DNA of 47,001 nt from an uncultured Prevotella sp. (GCA_900319715.1 ONPM01000037.1:1-47001); one strand, 5' to 3'; shown: positions 34,196-43,462, counted from the stretch's first letter. Notes: generated from the sequence alone by a model not told the origin. Translations and numbers: made by a program.

Positions 34196-34854
34196 GCCTG
34201 CTGACGATTCTCCTCCTCTGTGCCGTCATCACCAAAGCCCAGGATGAACCAGAGTACAAGATGGAGGCAGGAGCAGGAGCCGGCCTGGTGGCCTACACAG
34301 GCGACTTCAACGGCAACCTCCTGAAAGGCATGCAGCCCTGGGGTACGCTGATCGCCAAATACCACCTGAGTCCACGGGCAGCAGTGGCCTTCAACCTGGG
34401 AATGGGAAAGATCAAAGGCTCCAGCGATAAGGCGGAGACATGGTATCCCATCGAGCCGTACGAGTTCAACAACACGCTCACGGAGGGTGTCATACGATAT
34501 GAATACAACTTCTGGGCATACGGAACAGGAAAGGAATACCGCGGGGCAAGGCGCCTAGTGCCTTTTATCACCATCGGCTTAGGACTGACCCACCACAGTG
34601 GCGAGAACAGCGGCATCACGATGAGCCTGCCCATCGGAGCCGGCATCAAATACAAGATCGGGCAGAGGCTGAACCTGACAGCAGAGTGGGCCATGAGGCT
34701 TACACCCAGCGACCAACTCGACGGGCGAAGCGACATCTACGGCATCAAGAGCAGCGGACTCTTCAAGAACACCGACTGCTACAGCGTGCTGCAACTGGCA
34801 CTTACCTACGACCTCTGGATGAAGTGCAAGACCTGTCACAACGACAGAGACTGA
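34168..34854 (+). CDS. DUF6089-type outer-membrane beta-barrel protein
   Basis: A 228-residue protein with signal peptide SLLTILLLCAVITKAQ. Alternating beta-strand pattern with Gly-rich turns (AGAGAGLVAYTGDFNGNL, NLGMGKIKGS, GLGLTHHSGENSG, LPIGAGIKYKIG) suggests a small outer-membrane barrel. The frame is open from 33988, but the part before 34168 is a shadow of the previous gene; ATG 34168 yields a proper signal peptide and a 28-bp overlap. A Cys-containing C-terminus (MKCKTCHNDRD) is an unexpected feature for a barrel end. The role is unknown; position before uppS and bamA suggests envelope biogenesis. Confidence 0.82.
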   Translation: MARNIGGRISLLTILLLCAVITKAQDEPEYKMEAGAGAGLVAYTGDFNGNLLKGMQPWGTLIAKYHLSPRAAVAFNLGMGKIKGSSDKAETWYPIEPYEFNNTLTEGVIRYEYNFWAYGTGKEYRGARRLVPFITIGLGLTHHSGENSGITMSLPIGAGIKYKIGQRLNLTAEWAMRLTPSDQLDGRSDIYGIKSSGLFKNTDCYSVLQLALTYDLWMKCKTCHNDRD

Positions 34855-34887
34855 AGAAGATTGGAAAAAAATTGAAGATTTAGATAT

Positions 34888-35637
34888 ATGAAAGAGCAAT
34901 TGGACATGAACCGCATCCCACAGCACATTGCCATCATCATGGACGGCAACGGACGCTGGGCCATGGATCGTGGGCTGGACCGTACATTCGGTCATAAGGC
35001 TGGACTTGACAACATGGAGTACATCACCACCTTGTGTTCCAGATTAGGCGTGAAGTACCTCACAGTTTACGCGTTCTCCATCGAGAACTTCAACAGGCCC
35101 GCCTATGAGGTGGAAGCCCTGATGGGGCTGGTGCTCAACTTCTTCAAGATGCAGTTGTTCCACAACAACAACGTCAGTTTCCACGTTGTCGGCGATGTCG
35201 AGCGACTCCCGAAGAGCGTGCAGGACAAACTGCGCTCCATGGAGGAAGAGACGGCCATGTACGACGGCATGTCACTGATCATCGCCATGAGTTACTCGTC
35301 GAAGCAAGAGATCGTGAATGCCACCAAGAACATTGCCCGTAAGGTGCTGAACGGCGAGATGGCCATCGACGATATCGACGAAGACACCATCAGCAAGCAT
35401 CTGTGGACCAACTGGATTCCCGATCCAGACCTCCTCATCCGTACTGGCGGCGAAGTGCGCATCTCCAACTACCTGCTCTGGCAGTGCGCCTATTCAGAGT
35501 TCTACTTCTGCGACACCTACTGGCCTGACTTCAAGGAAGAGGAACTCCACAAGGCCATCATCAGTTTCCAGAAGCGCCAGCGCCGCTTCGGCAAGACCGA
35601 GGCGCAGATAGAGGCCGAGGAAAAGGTGAAAGGGTGA
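34888..35637 (+). CDS. uppS: isoprenyl (undecaprenyl) diphosphate synthase
   Basis: A 249-residue cis-prenyltransferase that makes undecaprenyl diphosphate, the lipid carrier for peptidoglycan and glycan synthesis. Signature motifs: HIAIIMDGNGRWA (13-25, catalytic Asp19), and the C-terminal RTGGEVRISNYLLWQCAYSE with the substrate-binding Arg residues. Length is normal. ATG 34888 is used; the downstream Met7 is possible. It lies 33 bp after the DUF6089 gene and 26-71 bp before bamA depending on the bamA start. Confidence 0.95.
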   Translation: MKEQLDMNRIPQHIAIIMDGNGRWAMDRGLDRTFGHKAGLDNMEYITTLCSRLGVKYLTVYAFSIENFNRPAYEVEALMGLVLNFFKMQLFHNNNVSFHVVGDVERLPKSVQDKLRSMEEETAMYDGMSLIIAMSYSSKQEIVNATKNIARKVLNGEMAIDDIDEDTISKHLWTNWIPDPDLLIRTGGEVRISNYLLWQCAYSEFYFCDTYWPDFKEEELHKAIISFQKRQRRFGKTEAQIEAEEKVKG

Positions 35638-35708
35638 AAAAGTGAAAAGGTGAATAATAGACAATGAAACTATATAATATAATAAGGTATAAGGCAAAGG
35701 GTATATGG

Positions 35709-38378
35709 ATGAAAGCAGTTTTGCTCTCACTCTTTCACCTTTTCACCTTTTCACCTTTAATGGCCCAGGACAAGATCGTCAACCCAGACATCTCCTACGC
35801 CGGGACGCCCCGCAGTTGTGAGATAGGAGGCATCGCCGTCGAGGGAGTCGATGGCTATGAAGACTATGTGCTGGCAGGCCTCTCCGGACTCAGTGTCGGA
35901 CAGATGATTGATGTTCCTGGCGGTCAGATTACCGAGGCCGTGAAGCGCTACTGGCGCAACGGACTCTTCTCGAAGGTCAGCATCACGGCCGACTCCATCG
36001 TGGGCAGCAAGATCTACCTCTGCATCCACCTCGGCATGCGCCCCCGCATCAGCAGCATCCAGTACCACGGCATCAAGAAGTCTGAGCGCGAGGATATGGA
36101 AACGAAACTGGGCATGATGCGCGACGGACAACTCACGCCGAACATGATCGACCGCGCCAAGATCCTGGCCAAGAGATACTTCGACGAGAAAGGCTATAAG
36201 AATGCAGAAATCGACATCGTACAGCGCGACGACCCAGAGAGGCCGAACCGCGTGATCCTCGACGTGAATATCGACAAGAAGGCGAAGATGAAGGTGCACA
36301 AACTCATCTTCGAAGGCAACGAGAAGTTGAAGGACAAGAAGATCAAAGGCTCACTCATCAGCAAGGGTGCCTTCGGAAAGATCCATGAAGCAGGCAAGTT
36401 CGCCAACATCTTCAAGTCGAAGAAGTTCACCGACGAGCGCTATCACGAGGCCAAGCAGGCGCTGATAGACAAATACAACGAACTGGGCTTCCGCGATGCC
36501 ACCATCCTCGAAGACTCTGTCTCGAACTACGACGACAAGCACGTCGATGTCTATGTGAAGATCGAGGAAGGCGACAAATACTTCATCCGTAATATCACCT
36601 GGGTAGGCAACACCGTCGTCACCACCGACTATCTGAACGCCGTGCTCGAGATGAAGAAGGGCGACGTCTACAACCAGAAGCATATCAACAAGCGACTGAA
36701 GGAAGACGACGATGCCGCCGGCAACTGGTACTACAACAACGGATACGTGTTCTCGAACATCGATCCCGTCGAGGTGAACATCGTCGGCGACTCCATCGAC
36801 CTCGAGATGCGCGTCACCGAGGGTCCGCAGGCTCACCTGAACCACGTCCGCATCTACGGTAACGACCGCCTGTACGAAGAGGTGGTAAGGCGCGAACTTC
36901 ACACCAAGCCCGGCGACCTCTTCAACAAGGAAGCCATTACCCGTTCCATCCGAGACATCGCCTCCATGGGCTTCTTCGACCCCGAGAAGGTGACACCCGA
37001 CATCAAGCCCAATGGCGAAGACGGTACCGTAGACATCAACTGGCAACTCGAACAGAAGTCGAACGACCAGTTGGAGTTCTCCTTAGGCTGGGGACAGACA
37101 GGTATTATCGGCAAGGTGGGCATCAAGTTCAACAACTTCTCCATCCGCAATCTCTTCGGCAAGAACAAACTCCATCGCGGTATCCTGCCATACGGCGACG
37201 GCGAGCAGTTAGGCTTCAGTTTCCAGACCAACGGCTCATACTACAGTTCGCTGAGCGCCAACTACGGCACGAACTGGTTCGGCGGCAAGCGACCCAACAG
37301 CCTCAACTTTGGCGTGTTCTACTCCAAGCAGTCCGACATCTCGAGTTACTACCGCAACAATGCGTTCTACAACAACTATGCACTGTACAACTCAGGCTAC
37401 GGTATGTACAACACCGGCCTGTACAACTACGACTCGATGCTCGACGACGACAAGACGATGACCGTCTTCGGAGCCTCCGTAGGATGGGGTAAGCGCCTGC
37501 GCTGGCCTGACGACTTCTTCCAGTTGTCGCTCTCGCTGGGCTATACCCGCTACATGCTGCGCGACTGGAGTTACTTCTATATCCACAACGGCAACTGTAA
37601 CAACATCAACCTGGGCCTGACCCTGTCGCGCGTCTCTACAGACAACCAGTTGTTCCCGCGCCGTGGTTCAGAGATGACAGCCTCTGTCACCCTGACGCCG
37701 CCCTGGTCCGTATTCGACAACAAGGACTACGCCTCACTGGCCAAGAACAGCAATTCGGCCAAATATGAAGACGAACTGCAAGACGTCTACCGCTGGATTG
37801 AATACCACAAGTGGAAGTTCAAGTTGCGCTCCTTCACAGCCCTTACAGGAGGCCAGAAGTGCTTCGTGCTGATGACACGCGTGGAGATGGGACTGCTGGG
37901 CAGTTACAACGACAACAAGCGCTCACCCTTCGAGACGTTCTACGTCGGTGGTGACGGTATGAGCGGCTACTCCTACGGTTACTCCGAGGAGACCATTGGC
38001 CTGCGAGGCTACGAGAACGGATCGATCTCCTACTCCGCTGCCTACGAGGAGATGATGGACGGCCGGAAGATCTCGTCCTACAACTCCTACGCCTACGACC
38101 GCTTCACCCTCGAGGTGCGCTATCCGTTCATGCTGGGTAACACCACCATCTACGGCCTCGGCTTCCTCGAAGGCGGTAATGCCTGGGCCCGCGCCAAGGA
38201 CTTCAACCCCTTCAAGATGAAGCGCTCTGCCGGACTCGGCGTGCGTATCTTCCTCCCCATGGTGGGTCTGATGGGTATCGACTGGGCCTACGGCTTCGAC
38301 AATGTCTACACCAACCAGGCAGGAGCCACGAAGCAAGGTGGAAGCAACTTCCACTTCATCCTCGGACAGGAATTCTAA
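35709..38378 (+). CDS. bamA: outer-membrane protein assembly factor BamA
   Basis: An 889-residue Omp85-family protein: signal peptide (MKAVLLSLFHLFTFSPLMAQ), about five POTRA domains (roughly 30-430; e.g. KVHKLIFEGNEKLKDKKIKG, YFIRNITWVGNTVVTT, LNHVRIYGNDRLYEE) and a C-terminal 16-strand barrel ending in Phe, with the conserved LRGYENG-type loop. It folds and inserts outer-membrane proteins. An in-frame ATG at 35664 would add 15 residues; 35709 gives a cleaner signal peptide. The signal-peptide codons contain three perfect tandem copies of an 8-bp unit (TTTCACCT, 35733-35756). Skp/OmpH genes follow. Confidence 0.95.
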   Translation: MKAVLLSLFHLFTFSPLMAQDKIVNPDISYAGTPRSCEIGGIAVEGVDGYEDYVLAGLSGLSVGQMIDVPGGQITEAVKRYWRNGLFSKVSITADSIVGSKIYLCIHLGMRPRISSIQYHGIKKSEREDMETKLGMMRDGQLTPNMIDRAKILAKRYFDEKGYKNAEIDIVQRDDPERPNRVILDVNIDKKAKMKVHKLIFEGNEKLKDKKIKGSLISKGAFGKIHEAGKFANIFKSKKFTDERYHEAKQALIDKYNELGFRDATILEDSVSNYDDKHVDVYVKIEEGDKYFIRNITWVGNTVVTTDYLNAVLEMKKGDVYNQKHINKRLKEDDDAAGNWYYNNGYVFSNIDPVEVNIVGDSIDLEMRVTEGPQAHLNHVRIYGNDRLYEEVVRRELHTKPGDLFNKEAITRSIRDIASMGFFDPEKVTPDIKPNGEDGTVDINWQLEQKSNDQLEFSLGWGQTGIIGKVGIKFNNFSIRNLFGKNKLHRGILPYGDGEQLGFSFQTNGSYYSSLSANYGTNWFGGKRPNSLNFGVFYSKQSDISSYYRNNAFYNNYALYNSGYGMYNTGLYNYDSMLDDDKTMTVFGASVGWGKRLRWPDDFFQLSLSLGYTRYMLRDWSYFYIHNGNCNNINLGLTLSRVSTDNQLFPRRGSEMTASVTLTPPWSVFDNKDYASLAKNSNSAKYEDELQDVYRWIEYHKWKFKLRSFTALTGGQKCFVLMTRVEMGLLGSYNDNKRSPFETFYVGGDGMSGYSYGYSEETIGLRGYENGSISYSAAYEEMMDGRKISSYNSYAYDRFTLEVRYPFMLGNTTIYGLGFLEGGNAWARAKDFNPFKMKRSAGLGVRIFLPMVGLMGIDWAYGFDNVYTNQAGATKQGGSNFHFILGQEF

Positions 38379-38456
38379 GAAAGTGAAGAGTGAAAATTTG
38401 CTTCCACACTCCAACAGAATCCTCTTCAAAATAGAAACAATAAAAAATAAGAAACG

Positions 38457-39008
38457 ATGAATGTAGTAACAAAGAACATGGTAAGACGTTTGATGACATT
38501 AGCACTGCTAATGATTCTTCACTCTTCACTCTTCACTCCTCACACAATGGCCCAGAAGTTCGCATTGGTGGATATGGAATATATCCTCAAGAATATCCCG
38601 GCCTACGAGCGTGCCAACGAACAGTTGAACCAGACCTCTAAGCAATGGCAGGCAGAGGTCGACGCCCTCACCACTGAGGCGCAGACACTCTATAAGAACT
38701 ACCAGAACGAGGTGGTCTTCCTCTCCAAGGAGCAGAAGAAAGAGAAGCAGGACGCCATCGTCGAGAAAGAGAAGCAGGCAGCCGACCTGAAGAAGAAATA
38801 CTTCGGCCCCGAAGGCGAACTCTTCAAGAAGCGCAACGCCCTCATGTCGCCCATCCAGGACGAGATCTACAATGCCATCAAGGACATTGCCGACACCCGA
38901 GGCTACCAACTCGTGCTCGACCGTGCCAGCGACACCGGCATCATCTTCGGCTCACCGAAGATCGACATCTCATCCGAAGTACTCAGCAAACTCGGATACT
39001 CCAACTAA
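38457..39008 (+). CDS. Skp/OmpH-family periplasmic chaperone (first copy)
   Basis: A 183-residue OmpH/Skp protein. Signal peptide ends near HTMAQ (residue 34); the mature part opens with FALVDMEYILKNIPAYERA and continues as a long coiled-coil (about 50-125; Glu/Lys/Gln-rich) before a short beta end (GYQLVLDRASDTGIIF). It should hold unfolded outer-membrane proteins for BamA, encoded just upstream. The signal-peptide codons contain three perfect copies of a 7-bp unit CTTCACT (38517-38537). The N-region (MNVVTKNMVRRLM) allows a later start at Met8 or Met13. Confidence 0.9.
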   Translation: MNVVTKNMVRRLMTLALLMILHSSLFTPHTMAQKFALVDMEYILKNIPAYERANEQLNQTSKQWQAEVDALTTEAQTLYKNYQNEVVFLSKEQKKEKQDAIVEKEKQAADLKKKYFGPEGELFKKRNALMSPIQDEIYNAIKDIADTRGYQLVLDRASDTGIIFGSPKIDISSEVLSKLGYSN

Positions 39009-39014
39009 CCCATT

Positions 39015-39076
39015 CTCCCCCTAAGTTAGGGGGAGCCAGAGGGGGTCTGAACAAAGGCTAATGAACAAAGGCTAAT
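39015..39076. repeat. dispersed C/G-rich repeat and short tandem duplication
   Basis: 39015-39050 is another copy of the CTCCCCCTAAG..AGGGGGAG..GGGGGTCTGA repeat seen at 29177-29214. It runs into two perfect copies of a 14-bp unit GAACAAAGGCTAAT (39049-39062, 39063-39076). Confidence 0.75.
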
Positions 39077-39114
39077 GAAACAAAGCATATAACAATTAAA
39101 CTGATAAGAAAAAA

Positions 39115-39618
39115 ATGAAAAAATTAATCCTTTGCGCTATTTGCGCTATCTGCGGCTTCACCGCCGCCAATGCCCAGAAGTTCGGGCACGTCAACACTCA
39201 GGAGATCATTCAGGCCATGCCAGAATACGCCACTGCCAAGACCGAGATCGACAAACTCCAGGCTCAGTATGAGGCCGACCTCAAGTCGATGCAGGACGAA
39301 CTCCAGAAGAAGGCCGACGCCTTCGACAAGGAGCAGGCTACCCTGCCCGACAACATCAAGCAGCGCCGTCAGACCGAACTGCAGGAGATGTACCAGAAGA
39401 TCCAGCAGAGTTATCAGGACAACCAGCAGGCTCTCCAGAAGGCTTCTTCTGAGAAGATGCAGGCCATCACCGCCAAGGTGCTCGATGCCATCAAGGCTGT
39501 TGGTCAGGCTGGCGACTTCGTCATCATCAACGAGATCAACGCCGGCATCCCTTACATCAGCACCACGCTGTCTACCGACGTCACCGCTCAGGTGAAGACC
39601 AAACTCGGACTTAAGTAA
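39115..39618 (+). CDS. Skp/OmpH-family periplasmic chaperone (second copy)
   Basis: A 167-residue OmpH/Skp protein with a signal peptide ending near ANAQ (residue 21), start FGHVNTQEIIQAMPEYATAK, a central coiled-coil (about 45-125) and a beta-type end (GDFVIINEINAGIPYIS). It follows the first copy by 106 bp and is a diverged duplicate of it. It probably also feeds BamA. Family identification is firm; division of labour among the three copies is unknown. Confidence 0.92.
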   Translation: MKKLILCAICAICGFTAANAQKFGHVNTQEIIQAMPEYATAKTEIDKLQAQYEADLKSMQDELQKKADAFDKEQATLPDNIKQRRQTELQEMYQKIQQSYQDNQQALQKASSEKMQAITAKVLDAIKAVGQAGDFVIINEINAGIPYISTTLSTDVTAQVKTKLGLK

Positions 39619-39679
39619 GCAAAATTTAGATGTAAGTTGTAAGTACAACTAAATCCATCACAGGGACAAAATCACGGGG

Positions 39680-39722
39680 GCAGGTTTTTGATGTGAATTC
39701 GATAATTCAATCAAAAACCTGC
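39680..39722. terminator. hairpin after the second skp gene
   Basis: A 13-bp stem (39680-39692 with 39710-39722), a one-base bulge and an inner 6-bp stem capped by CGAT form a strong hairpin 61 bp past the stop. No clear T-run follows. The remaining 39723-39869 shows no gene. Confidence 0.65.
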
Positions 39723-39869
39723 TCCTATCATTGTTGGCATCGCCCCGAGGCGTGTAAGGCATCGAAGTGAGGCGCTCGGAGTATTCTAGAGCACAGCACT
39801 CCAGTAAACATGATTGATCGCGGGTACATTATAAATAATACAGGGTAGTGGTTATATTTCTCTAAAAAA

Positions 39870-39901
39870 TTTGTGGATATCAAAATAATTACTTATCTTT
39901 G
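39870..39901 (+). promoter_or_regulatory. promoter of the third skp gene and murI
   Basis: TTTG at 39870-39873 is followed after 20 bp by TATCTTTG (39894-39901). It separates this pair from the upstream envelope operon. Confidence 0.75.
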
Positions 39902-39934
39902 TCGCCTATACGAAAATAATAGTTATTGAAACTC

Positions 39935-40459
39935 ATGATGAAAATTCGAAGATTCTTATTAGTCATATCTGCTTTGCTGGCTCTACAGACTTTTGCGCAG
40001 GAAAGCGCTCCGACATTCCGTTTCGGCTACCTCAGTTATGAAACGGCCTTGAAGTCGATGCCCGACTATGCCATCGCAGAGCAGCAGATGGCAGACCTGA
40101 ACCAGCAATACCAGGCAGAGATGAAGCGGGTGGAGGAAGAGTTCAACCTGAAATACGAGGAATTTCTCGAAGGGCAGCGTGACTTCCCACGCACCATCCT
40201 GCAGAAGCGCCAGACGGAACTGCAGCAGTTGATGGAACAGAACATTGCCTTCAAGGAGCAGAGCCGCGAGGAACTGGCGCAGGCCCGTAAGCAGGCTTTC
40301 GCCCCGCTGAAGATCCGGCTCATCGAACTGCTGGGGCAGATAGGCCGTGAGCGCGGCTTTGCCTTCATCTACGACACGGACACGAAGGCCCTGCCCTTTA
40401 TCAATCCCGCTCAGGGCGAAGATATCAGCGAACTCGTCAACTCCCTGCTGCAGAAATGA
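39935..40459 (+). CDS. Skp/OmpH-family periplasmic chaperone (third copy)
   Basis: A 174-residue OmpH/Skp protein: signal peptide ending near QTFAQ, mature start FRFGYLSYETALKSMPDYAIAE, a coiled-coil middle (about 50-125) and a beta-type end (GFAFIYDTDTKALPFINP). The frame extends back to a TTG at 39926, but the ATG pair at 39935/39938 is the likely start. It is transcribed from its own promoter, and its TGA overlaps the murI ATG (ATGA at 40456-40459). It is the most divergent of the three copies. Confidence 0.9.
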   Translation: MMKIRRFLLVISALLALQTFAQESAPTFRFGYLSYETALKSMPDYAIAEQQMADLNQQYQAEMKRVEEEFNLKYEEFLEGQRDFPRTILQKRQTELQQLMEQNIAFKEQSREELAQARKQAFAPLKIRLIELLGQIGRERGFAFIYDTDTKALPFINPAQGEDISELVNSLLQK

Positions 40460-41328
40460 ACAATCCCGCGCCTCTTGCCTCCCCCATCCCTCCTCTGAGC
40501 GAAGCGCCAGGCCCCATCGGCATCTTCGACAGCGGCTATGGCGGACTGACCATCCTTCACGGCATCCGCCAACTGCTCCCCGAATACGACTATCTCTATC
40601 TGGGCGACAATGCCCGTGCACCATACGGCCCACGCTCGTTCGACGTGGTGTACGAGTTTACGCGTCAGGCTGTGTTGCGGCTCTTCGAGATGGGGTGTCA
40701 CCTCGTGATTCTCGGCTGTAACACAGCCTCGGCCAAGGCCCTGCGCACCATCCAGCAGCACGACCTGCCGCTGTGGGATGCAGAGCGCCGTGTGCTGGGC
40801 GTGATACGCCCCACGGCAGAGGTCATCGGATCGCTCACGAGGTCGCGACATGTGGGGGTGCTGGCCACGGAGGGCACCATCAAGAGTGAGAGTTACAATC
40901 TGGAGATCCAGAAACTGCACCCCGACATCACCGTCAGCGGCGTGGCCTGCCCCTTCTGGGTGCCGCTGGTAGAGTATAACGAGGCCGACTCGCCTGGCGC
41001 TGACTATTTCGTGAAGAAGCGCATCGACCAGATCATGGCCCTGGATCCAAAGATCGATGCCATCATCCTTGGTTGCACGCATTATCCCCTGCTGATGCCG
41101 AAGATCCTGAAATATCTGCCCAAGGGCGTCAGCATCGTCTCACAGGGCGACTACGTGGCCAGCAGCCTGAAGGCTTATCTGGAGCGCCACAAACAAATAG
41201 AACGGAAGTGCGCCAAGCACGCTTCCGTTCATTATCTAACGACTGAGAATCCTGATAGGTTTAAGGAGTCTGCACAGATCTTCCTCAACGAAGAGAGGAT
41301 TGAGGTTGAGAATATCACACTAGGGTGA
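40456..41328 (+). CDS. murI: glutamate racemase
   Basis: A 290-residue enzyme converting L- to D-glutamate for peptidoglycan. The two catalytic cysteines are Cys88 in LGCNTASA and Cys207 in LGCTHYPLL, with the substrate-binding FDSGYGG (24-30) and YLGDNARAPYG (48-58). The N-terminus has a Pro-rich extension of about 18 residues. It overlaps the third skp gene by 4 bases, tying envelope chaperone and wall precursor synthesis together. It converges on gyrB. Confidence 0.95.
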   Translation: MNNPAPLASPIPPLSEAPGPIGIFDSGYGGLTILHGIRQLLPEYDYLYLGDNARAPYGPRSFDVVYEFTRQAVLRLFEMGCHLVILGCNTASAKALRTIQQHDLPLWDAERRVLGVIRPTAEVIGSLTRSRHVGVLATEGTIKSESYNLEIQKLHPDITVSGVACPFWVPLVEYNEADSPGADYFVKKRIDQIMALDPKIDAIILGCTHYPLLMPKILKYLPKGVSIVSQGDYVASSLKAYLERHKQIERKCAKHASVHYLTTENPDRFKESAQIFLNEERIEVENITLG

Positions 41329-41346
41329 TTTTTTATAGAGGCGGTT

Positions 41347-41384
41347 CAGACCACCCCTAACCCCTCCTAACTTAGGAGGGGAAG
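41347..41384. repeat. dispersed C/G-rich repeat, likely terminator between murI and gyrB
   Basis: A minus-orientation copy of the repeat at 29177/39015. Its palindrome CCTCCTAACTTAGGAGG forms a hairpin in the only 57 bp between the convergent murI and gyrB stops, so it probably ends transcription from both sides. Confidence 0.65.
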
Positions 41385-41385
41385 C

Positions 41386-43362
41386 CTAGGCATCGATGTT
41401 GGCGTAGGTGGCGTTCTTCTCGATGAACTCACGGCGGGGTTCGACGTCGTCGCCCATCAGCATGGAGAAGATCTCATCGGCCTCGGCGGCATTCTCGATG
41501 CTCACCTGCTTCAGCAGACGGTTCTCAGGGTTCATCGTCGTCTCCCAGAGTTGCTCGGGGTTCATCTCACCCAGACCTTTGTAGCGCTGGGTGTGGAGCG
41601 CCTTGTCGTCGCCGTTGCCAGCCACATACTTGTCGATGAAGGCCTGGCGCTGCTGTTCGGTATAGCAATACTCAGACACCTTCTTGTAAGTACACTTGTA
41701 GAGCGGCGGCGTGGCGATATAGAGGTGCCCGCCCTGGATCACCTGCGGCATGAAGCGGTAGAAGAGGGTCATGATCAGCGTGTCGATGTGCGAGCCATCG
41801 ACGTCGGCGTCGGTCATGATGATGATCTTGTCGTAACGCAGTTTGTCGATGTTGGCCTCGCGGTCTCCTTCGCCCTCGACGCCAAAGCGGACGCCGATCG
41901 ACTGGATGATGTTCATCACCGACTCGGCCTCAAACACACGGTGCCACTGTACCTTCTCCACATTCAGGATCTTACCGCGCAGGGGCAGGATGGCCTGGAA
42001 GTGACGGTCGCGGCCCTGCTTGGCAGAACCACCTGCGGAGTCACCCTCGACGAGGAAGATCTCACACTCCTTCGGGTCTTTGTTGGAGCAGTCGGCAAGT
42101 TTGCCAGGCAGTCCGCCACCCGTCATCGGGTTCTTGCGCTGGACACTCTCACGGGCCTTGCGGGCTGCGATACGGGCCGTGGCGGCGAGCACCACCTTGT
42201 CGCACACCATCTTGGCCTCCTTGGGATGCTCCTCCAGATAGTTAGCCAACGCCTCACCTACGGCCTGCTGGACGGCACCAGCGACCTCCGAGTTGCCGAG
42301 TTTCGTCTTGGTCTGTCCCTCGAACTGCGGCTCGGCCACCTTAATACTAATCACTGCTGTAAGGCCCTCACGGAAGTCTTCGGGTGCAATCTCGATCTTG
42401 GCCTTCTCGATCTGCTTGGAGATCTGCGGATCGTTGTCGGCATATTTCTTCAGGGTACGCGTGAGGGCCGCACGGAAACCAGCCAGGTGGGTACCGCCCT
42501 CGATCGTATTGATATTGTTCACATAAGAGTGGATGTTCTCCGAATAGTCGGTATTATACATCACGGCCACCTCGATGGGCGTGCCCTGCTTCTCGGTCTT
42601 CAGATAGATGACATCGTCGAAGAGATGGGTGCGGTGGCGATCGACGTAGCGCACGAACTCCTTCAGACCGTCCTTGGCGTGGAACACCTCGGGCTCACGC
42701 AGTTTGCCTTCCTCATCCGGACGGAGGTCTGTCAGCGTGATGGTGATGCCTGCGTTCAGATAGGCCAACTCGCGCATACGGCGGGCGATGATATCATATT
42801 TATATTCGGTGGTGGTGAAGATGGTGCCGTCGGGCCAGAACTGCTGGCGGGTACCCGTCTTGTCGGTATCACCCACGATCTTCACATCGTAGAGGGGCTT
42901 ACCCTTCTCGTACTCCTGCTGGTAGATATGACCATTGCGGAACACCTGAGACAGCATATGGGTCGAAAGGGCATTCACACAACTGACACCCACACCATGC
43001 AGACCGCCAGAGACCTTATACGACCCCTTGTCGAACTTACCACCAGCGTGGAGCACGGTCATCACGACCTCGAGAGCCGACTTGTGCATCTTCTCGTGCT
43101 CGTCGACGGGGATACCGCGACCGTTATCCTGCACGGTGATAGAGTTATCCTCGTTGATGGTCACCTCGATATGGGTACAGTAGCCGGCCATCGCCTCGTC
43201 GATAGAGTTGTCGACGGTCTCGTTGACCAGATGATGGAGTCCTTTCTCGCTGATGTCGCCGATATACATGGCTGGGCGCTTACGGACGGCCTCAAGACCC
43301 TCAAGCACCTGAATGTTACTCGCGGAATAATTCTCTTCTTGAATCAGTTGTTCTTCTGTCAT
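41386..43362 (-). CDS. gyrB: DNA gyrase subunit B
   Basis: A 658-residue GyrB. GHKL ATPase motifs: Glu48 and Asn52 in NETVDNSIDEA, DNGRGIP (79-85), GGLHGVG (119-125). The transducer domain and the TOPRIM domain follow (EGDSAGGSA at 439-447 and DADVDGSHI about 70 residues later), then the C-terminal YKGLGEMNPEQLW block. ATG 43362 is chosen over GTG 43365. Together with GyrA (not in the window) it introduces negative supercoils. ParE is a relative, but the sequence pattern and length are those of GyrB in Bacteroidales. Confidence 0.93.
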   Translation of the reverse strand: MTEEQLIQEENYSASNIQVLEGLEAVRKRPAMYIGDISEKGLHHLVNETVDNSIDEAMAGYCTHIEVTINEDNSITVQDNGRGIPVDEHEKMHKSALEVVMTVLHAGGKFDKGSYKVSGGLHGVGVSCVNALSTHMLSQVFRNGHIYQQEYEKGKPLYDVKIVGDTDKTGTRQQFWPDGTIFTTTEYKYDIIARRMRELAYLNAGITITLTDLRPDEEGKLREPEVFHAKDGLKEFVRYVDRHRTHLFDDVIYLKTEKQGTPIEVAVMYNTDYSENIHSYVNNINTIEGGTHLAGFRAALTRTLKKYADNDPQISKQIEKAKIEIAPEDFREGLTAVISIKVAEPQFEGQTKTKLGNSEVAGAVQQAVGEALANYLEEHPKEAKMVCDKVVLAATARIAARKARESVQRKNPMTGGGLPGKLADCSNKDPKECEIFLVEGDSAGGSAKQGRDRHFQAILPLRGKILNVEKVQWHRVFEAESVMNIIQSIGVRFGVEGEGDREANIDKLRYDKIIIMTDADVDGSHIDTLIMTLFYRFMPQVIQGGHLYIATPPLYKCTYKKVSEYCYTEQQRQAFIDKYVAGNGDDKALHTQRYKGLGEMNPEQLWETTMNPENRLLKQVSIENAAEADEIFSMLMGDDVEPRREFIEKNATYANIDA

Positions 43363-43408
43363 CACTTATATTTACGATTTACTATTTTGCGTTTTACTAT
43401 TTTGCGTG

Positions 43409-43416
43409 CAAAGGTA
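43409..43416 (-). promoter_or_regulatory. -7 box TACCTTTG for gyrB
   Basis: On the minus strand TACCTTTG followed by CA lies 46 bp before the gyrB ATG at 43362. Confidence 0.75.
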
Positions 43417-43462
43417 CTAAAAAAAAGTCAGATAAACATAGTTTATCTGCTAAAAAAACACA

